Below, one piece after another: positions 43,660 through 49,750 of a stretch of DNA of 49,750 nt. The translations under genes and the position numbers were made by a program. Position 1 is the stretch's first letter; each line of letters begins with the position of its first letter. This stretch comes from Mycobacterium sp. NS-7484 (lineage in GTDB: Bacteria > Actinomycetota > Actinomycetes > Mycobacteriales > Mycobacteriaceae). The DNA lies in NCBI RefSeq assembly GCF_001953975.1, contig NZ_MBEJ01000102.1, positions 1-49,750 on the forward strand, written 5' to 3'. The notes under the pieces were generated by a model. It was given only the letters and a program-made list of their open reading frames with translations. It searched no databases and had not been told where the DNA came from.

Positions 43660-44967
43660 GTGGCTGAGCTGACACCAGCGCAGATCAATGCCATCGACGC
43701 GGCCCACATCTGGCATCCCTACAGCGCCATGGGCGCGCAGGTACTTCAGCCGGTGGTGGCAGTCGGTGCCAAAGGTGCGTGGCTGACTGTGATCGACCCT
43801 GGCGACGGCGCGCGAATCGAGGTGCTCGACGCGATGGCGTCCTGGTGGACGGCCGTGCACGGGCACGGGCATCCGGTGCTGGACCGGGCGATCGCCGACC
43901 AACTCGCGACCATGAATCACGTGATGTTCGGCGGCCTGACGCACGAACCGGCCGCGCGCCTGGCGCAGCTGCTGGTGGAGTTGACCCCGGCGGGTCTGGA
44001 GACCGTCTTCTTCAGCGATTCCGGTTCGGTCTCGGTCGAGGTGGCCGTCAAAATGGCGTTGCAGTATTGGCGCAGCCTGGGCCGCGGCGCCAAGCATCGC
44101 CTGATGACCTGGCGCGGCGGCTACCACGGCGACACCTTCACCCCGATGAGCGTGTGCGATCCCGATGGCGGGATGCATGCGCTGTGGACCGACGTGCTGG
44201 TAGCCCAGGAGTTCGCGCCGCCGGTGCCCGCCGACTATCAGTCGTCCTACATCGACGCCTTCGAACGCCAGTTGGCCGCGCATGCCCACGAGCTTGCCGC
44301 GGTGATCGTCGACGGCACAGGCCAATGCGTTGGCCATGAACGTCGGGCCGTGCATGAGTGCGCCGGGCTCCCCCGCGCTGATCGTGCCGGCGATCCGGGT
44401 GGTGCACAGCGTGGCGGCCAGAGTGATGTAGCCACCGGATTCGGTCGCACCGGAAAGCTTTTCGCGGCCGAGCACGCCGGCGTCACCCCGGACATCATGT
44501 GTGTCGGCAAGGCCCTGACCGGTGGCTACATCACTCTGGCCGCCACGCTGTGCACCACCCGGATCGCCGGCACGATCAGCGCGGGGGAGCCCGGCGCACT
44601 CATGCACGGCCCGACGTTCATGGCCAACGCATTGGCCTGTGCCGTCGGCGTCGCCGCGGTCGAACTGCTGATCGGCGACGACTGGCAGTCCCGGGTGGCC
44701 GCCATCGAGACGGGCCTGCGCCGCGGCCTGGAGCCGGCGCGCGATCTGCCGGGCGTCGCCGACGTGCGGGTGCTCGGGGCCATCGGCGTGATCGAGATGT
44801 GCGAGCCCGTGGACATGAAGGTGGCCACCCTGGCGGCCTTGCGTCATCGCGTCTGGCTGCGTCCGTTCGGCAAGTTGATCTACGCGATGCCGCCGTTCAT
44901 CTGCACCCCGCAGGAGGTCGACCAGATCACCGCGGGAATGGTCGGCGTCGCCCGTGCATTAACCTGA
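43660..44967 (+). CDS. bioA: DAPA aminotransferase BioA with inverted-duplication replacement, probably inactive
   Basis: The protein has 435 residues from GTG 43660; TAGGCT at 43646-43651 suggests a leaderless start. The flanks are normal BioA: IWHPYSAMG, DAMASWWTAVHGHGHP, FFSDSGSVSVEVAVKMALQYW, WRGGYHGDTFTPMS, ATGFGRTG and CVGKALTGG with the PLP Lys (K284), then HGPTFMANALACAV. BioA makes 7,8-diaminopelargonate from KAPA with SAM as donor. Residues about 218-257 are not BioA. Where the family has an EPVVQGAGGM segment and the LLIFDEI strand, whose Asp contacts the PLP ring nitrogen, there is a run beginning DGTGQCVGHERR and ending GGQSDV. This stretch is the reverse complement of bases 44519-44647. 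The frame stays open, but the enzyme should not work. Either a real mutation or an assembly error; see the findings. Confidence 0.9.
   Translation: MAELTPAQINAIDAAHIWHPYSAMGAQVLQPVVAVGAKGAWLTVIDPGDGARIEVLDAMASWWTAVHGHGHPVLDRAIADQLATMNHVMFGGLTHEPAARLAQLLVELTPAGLETVFFSDSGSVSVEVAVKMALQYWRSLGRGAKHRLMTWRGGYHGDTFTPMSVCDPDGGMHALWTDVLVAQEFAPPVPADYQSSYIDAFERQLAAHAHELAAVIVDGTGQCVGHERRAVHECAGLPRADRAGDPGGAQRGGQSDVATGFGRTGKLFAAEHAGVTPDIMCVGKALTGGYITLAATLCTTRIAGTISAGEPGALMHGPTFMANALACAVGVAAVELLIGDDWQSRVAAIETGLRRGLEPARDLPGVADVRVLGAIGVIEMCEPVDMKVATLAALRHRVWLRPFGKLIYAMPPFICTPQEVDQITAGMVGVARALT
44310..44438. repeat. bioA: Left arm of 129-bp perfect inverted repeat in bioA
   Basis: This segment is the exact reverse complement of 44519-44647, with no mismatch over 129 bases. 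It is the foreign copy, because the protein here departs from the BioA family. The edge at 44431-44438 (GCCACCGG) is also the sequence expected natively at that place (coding A-T-G), giving 8 bp of microhomology at the junction. Confidence 0.95.
44519..44647. repeat. bioA: Right arm of 129-bp perfect inverted repeat in bioA
   Basis: This is the native copy: it encodes normal BioA residues (GGYITLAATLCT, HGPTFMANALACAV). The arms are separated by 80 bases (44439-44518), so a single strand could fold into a 129-bp hairpin. Confidence 0.95.
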
Positions 44968-44977
44968 ACGGTGTTCA
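44965..44977. promoter_or_regulatory. BioQ operator upstream of bioF
   Basis: TGAAC-GGT-GTTCA is a perfect dyad of the kind bound by the TetR-type biotin regulator BioQ. It directly follows TAACCT (44960-44965), a likely -10, and overlaps the bioA stop codon. The same block with nearly the same flanks (CAACTGCCGGC here, CAATTGTCGGC there) lies upstream of bioB. bioFD therefore seems to have its own BioQ-controlled promoter apart from bioA. Confidence 0.85.
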
Positions 44978-45006
44978 ACTGCCGGCGCCGGCACCGAAGG
45001 AGCACC

Positions 45007-46155
45007 GTGACGCGCACTGATCTTTCCCCGCTGGCGTGGCTGGCCGATGTCGAGCAACAGCGCCGTCATGCCGGGCTGCGACGCGAACTGCGCACCCGCC
45101 TCGCTGTCGCCACCGAATTGGACCTGGCGTCCAACGACTATCTCGGGCTGTCGCAGCATCCCGATGTCCTCGAAGGTGGCGTCGAAGCGCTGCGCACCTG
45201 GGGCGCAGGGGCCGGTGGTTCGCGGCTGGTCACCGGAAACACCGAGCTGCACGAGGGGTTCGAGGACGCCCTGGCGACGTTCGTCGGCGCCGAGTCGGCC
45301 CTGGTCTTCTCGTCGGGCTACACCGCCAACCTGGGCGCTGTCGTCGCGTTGTCCGGACCCGGCTCGCTGCTGGTCTCGGACGCCCTTACCCACGCGTCCC
45401 TGGTCGACGCCTGCCGGCTGTCACGCGCTCGCGTGACCGTCACCCCGCACCGCGACATCGAGGCGATCGAGGCCGCGCTGTCCGCGCGCACCGAAGAGCG
45501 TGCGGTGGTGTTGACCGAGTCGGTGTTCAGTGCCGACGGGGTGCTGGCCCCGCTGCGTGAGCTGCACGAGGTCTGCCGTCGGCACGGCGCGCTCTTGCTC
45601 GTGGACGAGGCACACGGGCTCGGCGTGCGGGGTGTGGGCGGTCAGGGTCTGCTGTACGAGGCGGGGTTGGCGGGCGCGGCGGATGTCGTGATGACCACGA
45701 CGTTGTCGAAGGCGTTGGGTAGCCAGGGCGGCGTGGTGCTCGGCCCCGCAGCGGTGCGTGCCCACCTGATCGATGCGGCGCGGCCGTTCATCTTCGACAC
45801 CGGCCTGGCGCCCGCCGCCGTCGGTGCGGCCTGGGCGGCGCTGCGCGTGTTGGTCGCCGAACCGCAGCGGGCGGGCGCCGTGCTCGACCATGCCGCCGAA
45901 CTCGCCCGGATTTCCGGGGTGACGGCGGTACCGGACTCCGCGGTCGTCTCGGTGATCCTCGGCGCGCCCGAGGTTGCCGTGGCCGCCGCCGCGGCCTGCC
46001 TGGACCGCGGTGTGCGGGTGGGCTGCTTCCGACCGCCGACGGTTCCTGCGGGTACGTCGCGGTTGCGTCTGACTGCCCGGGCCTCGTTGACCTCTGACGA
46101 GATGGGGTTGGCGCGGCAGGTGCTGACCGAGGTGCTGGCAGAGGCTCGCTCATGA
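45007..46155 (+). CDS. bioF: 8-amino-7-oxononanoate (KAPA) synthase
   Basis: The protein has 382 residues from GTG 45007, with AAGGAG (44997-45002) four bases upstream; a GTG at 44971 lies inside the operator. It is a PLP alpha-oxoamine synthase: LDLASNDYLGLS, GAGAGGSRLVTGNTELHEG, LLLVDEAHGLGVRG and the Schiff-base Lys in TTTLSKALGSQGG. It condenses pimeloyl-thioester with alanine to form KAPA. The stop overlaps the bioD start (ATGA), so bioF and bioD are coupled. Ortholog of Rv1569. Confidence 0.97.
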   Translation: MTRTDLSPLAWLADVEQQRRHAGLRRELRTRLAVATELDLASNDYLGLSQHPDVLEGGVEALRTWGAGAGGSRLVTGNTELHEGFEDALATFVGAESALVFSSGYTANLGAVVALSGPGSLLVSDALTHASLVDACRLSRARVTVTPHRDIEAIEAALSARTEERAVVLTESVFSADGVLAPLRELHEVCRRHGALLLVDEAHGLGVRGVGGQGLLYEAGLAGAADVVMTTTLSKALGSQGGVVLGPAAVRAHLIDAARPFIFDTGLAPAAVGAAWAALRVLVAEPQRAGAVLDHAAELARISGVTAVPDSAVVSVILGAPEVAVAAAAACLDRGVRVGCFRPPTVPAGTSRLRLTARASLTSDEMGLARQVLTEVLAEARS

Positions 46156-46829
46156 GCACTCTGGTTGTCACCGGAACCGACACCGGCGTCGGGAAGACGG
46201 TGACGACGGCGGCCTTGGCCTGTGCGGCGCGGCTGGCCGGCGTGGACGTCGCAGTCTGCAAACCGGTGCAGACCGGAACCATCGACGGTGACAACGACCT
46301 CGGCGAGGTGGGACGGCTGTCCGGCGTGACCAACCTGCACGGCGGATGGCGCTACCCCGAGCCGCTGGCCCCGGTGGCCGCGGCGCATCGGGCCGGGCTG
46401 CCGTTGCCGACGCGCTCCGACCTGGTTGCCGCTGTCCGGGACGCGCAGATTGCCGGTGGGCTGACCCTGGTGGAAGGGGCCGGCGGTCTGCTCGTCGAGC
46501 TGGGGGCCGACGGCGTCACGGTGCGCGATCTGGCGGCCGAGCTTGCTGCGGCCGTCCTGGTGGTGGTTTCGCCAGGGTTGGGAACCCTCAACCACACCGC
46601 TTTGACGTTGGAATCCCTTGCTGGGCAAGGGATTACCTGTGCTGGGCTGGTGATCGGCACCTGGCCGGAAGACCCCGGTGTCGCCGAATCCGGCAATCGG
46701 GACGCACTGGCGGAACTGGCGCCCGTACGCGCGGTGCTCCCGTCGGGCGCAGGTGGCGTGAGCGCCGAGGAGTTCGAGAAGCTGTGTGTCGACGCCTTCG
46801 ATCAGGAGTGGCTGACTAGCCTGAGCTGA
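46152..46829 (+). CDS. bioD: Dethiobiotin synthetase
   Basis: The 225-residue P-loop protein starts with VVTGTDTGVGKTVTTAALAC (Walker A) and contains VCKPVQTG (substrate Lys) and LVEGAGGLLVELG. It closes the ureido ring on DAPA using CO2 and ATP to give dethiobiotin. It overlaps bioF by 4 bases and the next gene by 1 base (TGATG). Ortholog of Rv1570. Confidence 0.97.
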   Translation: MSTLVVTGTDTGVGKTVTTAALACAARLAGVDVAVCKPVQTGTIDGDNDLGEVGRLSGVTNLHGGWRYPEPLAPVAAAHRAGLPLPTRSDLVAAVRDAQIAGGLTLVEGAGGLLVELGADGVTVRDLAAELAAAVLVVVSPGLGTLNHTALTLESLAGQGITCAGLVIGTWPEDPGVAESGNRDALAELAPVRAVLPSGAGGVSAEEFEKLCVDAFDQEWLTSLS

Positions 46830-47338
46830 TGGTGCACTCCGTCGAGCTGGTCTTCGACCCGGACACCGAAGCCGCGGTTCGCGGGATCTGGGATACGTTG
46901 CGGGACAACGAAATTCCCAGCCAGGCGCCGGCCAGTCGGCCCCACGCGACGCTGACGGTCGCCCAGCGCATCGACTCGCAGGTTGACGAAGCGCTGCAGG
47001 CGCTCACCGATCGATTTCCGCTGAAATGCAGCTTGGGCGCGACTCTCGTCTTCGGACGTTCCGCCGGAGTGCTGGCACGGCTGTTGATCCCGACCGAGGA
47101 GCTGCTCGGCATACAGGCCGATGTTTACCGACTCTGTCTGCCGTTCATGGATCCAGCCCCGATGCCGCACGCCGAACCGGGGCAGTGGACCCCACATGTG
47201 ACGCTCGCCCGACGGATCGCTCCGGTCAGGTTGACCACCGCCGTGCGGATCGCGGGACGGCCGGCGGAAATCACCGGCCGCGTGACAGGGCTACGGCATT
47301 GGGACGGCGACAAGCGCCTCGAGCACCTGATCGGCTGA
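46829..47338 (+). CDS. 2H phosphoesterase / 2'-5' RNA ligase-like protein (Rv1571-like)
   Basis: The 169-residue protein has the two H-x-T motifs of the 2H superfamily: RPHATLTVA near residue 38 and TPHVTLARR near residue 127, with matching beta-sheet spacing. Such enzymes open or form 2',3'-cyclic or 2'-5' phosphodiester bonds in RNA or nucleotides. The start overlaps the bioD stop by one base, so it is co-translated with the biotin genes. The link to biotin is only by position, as in M. tuberculosis. It converges on bioQ with a 10-bp gap. Confidence 0.88.
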   Translation: MVHSVELVFDPDTEAAVRGIWDTLRDNEIPSQAPASRPHATLTVAQRIDSQVDEALQALTDRFPLKCSLGATLVFGRSAGVLARLLIPTEELLGIQADVYRLCLPFMDPAPMPHAEPGQWTPHVTLARRIAPVRLTTAVRIAGRPAEITGRVTGLRHWDGDKRLEHLIG

Positions 47339-47348
47339 CTCGCCGCGG

Positions 47349-47966
47349 TCAATCCTGGCTGTGCTGGGGAACATCGCGTCCGGAGCTCAGTGTGCTGGCG
47401 GCGCGCACCGCCAACCCGTCGACGAGTAGCTGCAGACCGAAGGCGAACTGCCGCGAGGTGTCCCGGTTGAGCACCGACTGCCCGTCGGTGAGCGCGCCCG
47501 CGGCGTCCCACTGCAGTCGAGACTGCTCATCTGCGGTGAATCCGAGCACGTAATAGAGCACCGTGCGAGCGGCCAACTCGTCATCGGGCGAGGACACTCC
47601 GGCCCGCTGGGCCGCCCCGGCCAACTGCGCGACGATCTCGGTGGCGATCTCCGACTGGCCGGCCGCGAAGCTGGACGAGACCAGCTCGGCGCCGTCGGTG
47701 TGTGACAGCAGTGCGTCGCGCAACGCCACGCAGGTCTGCTGGATCTGTCCCGGCCAGGTCGTCGCGGTGGACTCGGCTCGTACGGGTTGCAGGATGCGGT
47801 CGGCGACGGCGCCGAGCAGCTCCTGCTTGTTGGCGAAATGCCAGTACAGCGCGCCCGGGCTGACATTGAGCTCACGCCCCAGGCGCCGCATCGTCAGGTC
47901 GGCGATGCCGTAGTTGTCGAGGATGGCCGTCGCCGCATCCACCACGTCGGGTTTGTGGAGTTGCAC
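47349..47966 (-). CDS. bioQ: TetR-family biotin regulator BioQ
   Basis: The 205-residue protein (GTG at 47966) has a TetR HTH: VVDAATAILDNYGIADLTMR then RLGRELNVSPGALYWHFANKQELL. The helical C-terminal domain has LYYVLGFTADEQ and a C-terminal QFAFGLQLLVDGLAVRA. It is divergent from bioB with 146 bp between starts, in the arrangement known for BioQ of M. smegmatis, and the TGAAC-GGT-GTTCA operator lies 15 bp upstream of its start codon. BioQ represses bioFD, bioB and itself in that species; how it senses biotin status is less clear, and no biotin-protein-ligase domain is present here. Confidence 0.92.
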   Translation of the reverse strand: MQLHKPDVVDAATAILDNYGIADLTMRRLGRELNVSPGALYWHFANKQELLGAVADRILQPVRAESTATTWPGQIQQTCVALRDALLSHTDGAELVSSSFAAGQSEIATEIVAQLAGAAQRAGVSSPDDELAARTVLYYVLGFTADEQSRLQWDAAGALTDGQSVLNRDTSRQFAFGLQLLVDGLAVRAASTLSSGRDVPQHSQD

Positions 47967-47982
47967 ACCGTTACCCTAGCCT
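47953..47982 (+). promoter_or_regulatory. Candidate bioB promoter
   Basis: TTGTGG (47953-47958) and TAGCCT (47977-47982) are separated by 18 bp. The -10 abuts the BioQ operator, so bound BioQ would block RNA polymerase. The TA(A/G)CCT-operator junction is the same at bioF. Confidence 0.5.
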
Positions 47983-47994
47983 GAACGGTGTTCA
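47982..47994. promoter_or_regulatory. BioQ operator between bioQ and bioB
   Basis: TGAAC-GGT-GTTCA is identical to the site upstream of bioF. Its placement allows control of both bioQ (minus strand) and bioB (plus strand). Confidence 0.88.
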
Positions 47995-48083
47995 ATTGTC
48001 GGCTCGCCGACGTGTTCAAGTGTCGGCACCGCCGACGTGTTCAAGTGTCGGCCCCGCCGACGTGTTCAAGTGTCGGCCCCGAC
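47984..48083 (+). repeat. Four 25-bp tandem repeats in the bioB leader
   Basis: Units begin at 47984, 48009, 48034 and 48059. Units 2-4 start GACGTGTTCAAGTGTCGGC and continue ACCGCC, CCCGCC and CCCGAC. Unit 1 is diverged (AACGGTGTTCAATTGTCGGC then TCGCC) and contains the right half of the BioQ operator. Each unit therefore repeats a GTGTTCAA half-site without a good left half. The array lies between the operator and the bioB ribosome site and has no coding function. Confidence 0.9.
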
Positions 48084-48112
48084 CGGCCACATGATCCACA
48101 GGAGGACATTCG

Positions 48113-49120
48113 GTGACGCAGGCGGCCGTAGATGTGTTGGGCGTAGCACGTGAGCAGGTTCTGGAGCGGGGCGTGGGCCTCGACAAGGACCAGACGTTGC
48201 AGGTGCTGCAGCTGCCCGACGACAAGCTCGAGGAGCTGCTCGCCCTGGCCCATGAGGTCCGGATGAAGTGGTGTGGCCCCGAGGTCGAGGTCGAGGGCAT
48301 CATCAGCCTCAAGACCGGCGGCTGCCCGGAGGACTGCCACTTCTGCTCGCAGTCGGGTCTGTTCGCCTCCCCGGTGCGTAGCGCCTGGCTCGATATCCCG
48401 AGCCTGGTCGAGGCCGCCAAGCAGACCGCCAAGACCGGTGCCACCGAGTTCTGCATCGTCGCGGCAGTGCGCGGGCCGGACGAGCGCCTGCTGGCCCAGG
48501 TCGCCGCCGGCATCGAAGCGATCCGCAACGAGGTGGACATCCAGATCGCCTGCTCACTGGGCATGCTGACCCAGGAGCAGGTGGACCGCCTCAAGGACAT
48601 GGGCGTGCACCGCTACAACCACAACCTGGAGACGGCCCAGTCGTTCTTCCCCAACGTGGTCACCACGCATACCTGGGAAGAGCGCTGGGGCACCCTGGAG
48701 ATGGTCCGCGAGGCCGGCATGGAGGTGTGTTGCGGCGGCATCCTCGGCATGGGGGAGACGCTGGAGCAGCGGGCCGAGTTCGCCGCCAATCTGGCCGAGT
48801 TGAATCCACACGAGGTGCCGTTGAACTTCCTCAACCCGCGCCCGGGCACGCCATTCGGCGATCTCGAGGTGCTGCCCGCTTCCGAGGCGCTCAAGGCCGT
48901 CGCGGCATTCCGCCTCGCGCTCCCGCGCACGATGCTGCGTTTCGCCGGTGGCCGCGAGATCACGCTCGGTGACCTCGGTGCCAAGCAGGGCATCCTGGGC
49001 GGCATCAACGCCGTCATCGTCGGCAACTACCTGACCACGCTGGGACGGCCGGCCGAGTCGGACCTGGAACTGCTCGACGATCTGCAGATGCCGATCAAGG
49101 CTCTCAACGCCAGCCTGTAG
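48113..49120 (+). CDS. bioB: Biotin synthase
   Basis: The protein has 335 residues from GTG 48113, with AGGAGGA (48100-48106) six bases upstream. The radical-SAM motif C-x3-C-x2-C is GGCPEDCHFCSQS near residue 70. Further BioB marks are YNHNLETAQSFFPNVVTTHT, GGILGMGET and FLNPRPGTPF. It inserts sulfur into dethiobiotin using a [4Fe-4S] cluster and a sacrificial [2Fe-2S] cluster. It is followed by bsaP, which mycobacterial BioB is reported to need. Ortholog of Rv1589. Confidence 0.98.
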   Translation: MTQAAVDVLGVAREQVLERGVGLDKDQTLQVLQLPDDKLEELLALAHEVRMKWCGPEVEVEGIISLKTGGCPEDCHFCSQSGLFASPVRSAWLDIPSLVEAAKQTAKTGATEFCIVAAVRGPDERLLAQVAAGIEAIRNEVDIQIACSLGMLTQEQVDRLKDMGVHRYNHNLETAQSFFPNVVTTHTWEERWGTLEMVREAGMEVCCGGILGMGETLEQRAEFAANLAELNPHEVPLNFLNPRPGTPFGDLEVLPASEALKAVAAFRLALPRTMLRFAGGREITLGDLGAKQGILGGINAVIVGNYLTTLGRPAESDLELLDDLQMPIKALNASL

Positions 49121-49130
49121 AACTACGGGT

Positions 49131-49391
49131 GTGGTGATCTCCGAGATGGCAGCAACGCCGGCTCTGCCCGCGCCCGTCGGCGCCGGCCTCTACAACGTCT
49201 ACACCGGGGTCCAGGCCGACGCGGCGAACGGAGCAGCGCTGCCCACTGCGGCGCAGCTCGGTCTGGAACCGCCGCGCTTCTGCGCCGAATGTGGCCGCCG
49301 GATGATTGTCCAGGTGCGCCCCACCGGATGGTGGGCCAAGTGTTCGAGGCATGGGCAGGTGGATTCGACGGACCTGGATACCAGGCGATGA
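49131..49391 (+). CDS. bsaP: Biotin synthase auxiliary protein (BsaP/Rv1590-like)
   Basis: The 86-residue protein contains FCAECGRRMIVQVRPTGWWA then KCSRHG, with three Cys and a His placed to bind a cluster or metal. The VGAGLYNVYTG N-terminus and the place right after bioB fit BsaP, the small protein that mycobacterial BioB is reported to need for activity. GTG 49131 is used as start; GTG 49134 or ATG 49146 are possible, and none has a strong ribosome site, which suggests coupling to bioB. The stop overlaps the next start (ATGA). Confidence 0.82.
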   Translation: MVISEMAATPALPAPVGAGLYNVYTGVQADAANGAALPTAAQLGLEPPRFCAECGRRMIVQVRPTGWWAKCSRHGQVDSTDLDTRR

Positions 49392-49750
49392 GCCTTTCGG
49401 GCGAGGCCGGCGCGCCGCGGGTTTCGCGCGGGCGCGCGGCGCTTCTCGTCATGGCTGTGTTGGCAGTTGCCGGTGGTCTTCTCGGTGCCCTGTGGGCATG
49501 GTTGGCGCCCGAGGTGCATGGCGTGGTGGCCTTGTCGCGCAGCGGTGAGCGGGTGCACGCCTACCTGGGCGGTGAGGCCGACCATTTCTTCACCGCGGCG
49601 TTCATGTTCGTCGGTCTGCTCGTCGTGCTGGCAGTCGTGGCGGCGGTGGCGGTGTGGCAGTGGGCCGCGCCTCGCGGTCCACTGCTGGTGGGCGCGTTGA
49701 CCGTCGGGTGTGCGGTGGCCACCGGAGTGGCAGCCGCGGTCGGCACCGCC
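49388..49750 (+). CDS. DUF2567-like membrane protein (3' partial, Rv1591-like)
   Basis: The first 121 codons are inside the window and the frame is open to its end. After a short basic N-terminus come hydrophobic segments ALLVMAVLAVAGGLLGALWA, FFTAAFMFVGLLVVLAVVA and LLVGALTVGCAVATGVAAA, with a polar loop LSRSGERVHAYLGGEADH between the first two. This fits the DUF2567 family found after bsaP in mycobacteria (Rv1591). It overlaps bsaP by 4 bases and likely belongs to the bioB operon. Function unknown. Confidence 0.78.
   Translation, partial: MSLSGEAGAPRVSRGRAALLVMAVLAVAGGLLGALWAWLAPEVHGVVALSRSGERVHAYLGGEADHFFTAAFMFVGLLVVLAVVAAVAVWQWAAPRGPLLVGALTVGCAVATGVAAAVGTA

Noticed and set aside
43569..43709. 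Upstream extension of the acyltransferase gene
   Set aside because: It would overlap the bioA start and promoter; ATG 43568 gives the usual N-terminus.
44310..44440. A frameshift or sequencing indel as explanation for the odd BioA segment
   Set aside because: The frame before and after is the same and the segment is an exact reverse complement of a nearby region, which an indel cannot produce.
47984..48083. CRISPR-like array
   Set aside because: The 25-bp units are directly adjacent with no spacers and no cas genes are present.
48016..48600. Minus-strand open frame over the bioB start and the tandem repeats
   Set aside because: It is antisense to bioB, its end is only a translation of the repeats, and it has no recognisable protein features.

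Overview
The window is high-GC actinobacterial DNA and almost certainly comes from the chromosome of a Mycobacterium, probably a rapid grower (Mycolicibacterium). The evidence is gene order and protein identity. From memory of M. tuberculosis H37Rv, the series ileS-dinX-ansA-lspA-RluD-like, dnaE1, Rv1558-like, ilvA, treZ/treY/treX, Rv1565c-like, bioA-bioF-bioD-Rv1571-like and bioB-bsaP-Rv1591-like matches Rv1536 to Rv1591 in order, with accessory genes of that species missing or replaced. No tRNA, rRNA, CRISPR array or insertion sequence was seen. Coding density is very high and no gene-free stretch exceeds 300 bases.

Layout. (1) 1-13.7 kb: an acyltrehalose-type cell-envelope lipid locus. It holds a Mas-type polyketide synthase (5' end outside the window), a PapA acyltransferase, a fatty-acyl-AMP ligase, a Gap/Sap-like membrane protein and a secreted PE-PPE-domain (Chp-like) acyltransferase/esterase, with a convergent MmpL exporter. 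It lies directly upstream of ileS, where M. tuberculosis carries its pks5/papA4/mmpL12 region. (2) 13.8-15.6 kb: a small unexplained module of an HTH regulator plus a multi-pass membrane protein, divergent from a stand-alone condensation-domain-like half protein, with two perfect palindromes between them. (3) 15.6-29 kb: housekeeping genes. ileS sits behind a T-box riboswitch; then come an S4 protein, dinX, ansA, lspA, an RluD-like pseudouridine synthase, rarD, a TetR regulator and dnaE1. (4) 29-35.2 kb: small accessory genes (PPOX/MerR pair, methyltransferase, lipoprotein, F420-type reductase), ilvA, and an MFS/HxlR pair. (5) 35.2-43.6 kb: an operon on the minus strand of an acyltransferase-3/SGNH protein, treX, treY and treZ, making trehalose from glycogen-like glucan. 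(6) 43.7-49.7 kb: the biotin region bioA, bioF, bioD, a 2H-phosphoesterase-like gene, bioQ (minus strand), bioB, bsaP and a truncated membrane protein gene.

How the genes fit together. In region 1 the FadD would activate a fatty acid, the PKS would extend it with methyl branches, PapA would place it on a sugar (trehalose by analogy), the PE-PPE protein would transfer further acyl groups outside the membrane, and MmpL with the Gap-like protein would move the lipid outward. The treXYZ operon supplies trehalose. BioQ would control bioFD and bioBQ through two near-identical operators.

The most striking anomaly is in bioA. A 129-bp segment is a perfect inverted copy of a segment 80 bp downstream and replaces the part of the gene that encodes the PLP-contacting Asp region, without closing the reading frame. 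It is either a recent template-switch mutation that should destroy BioA, or an assembly artefact.
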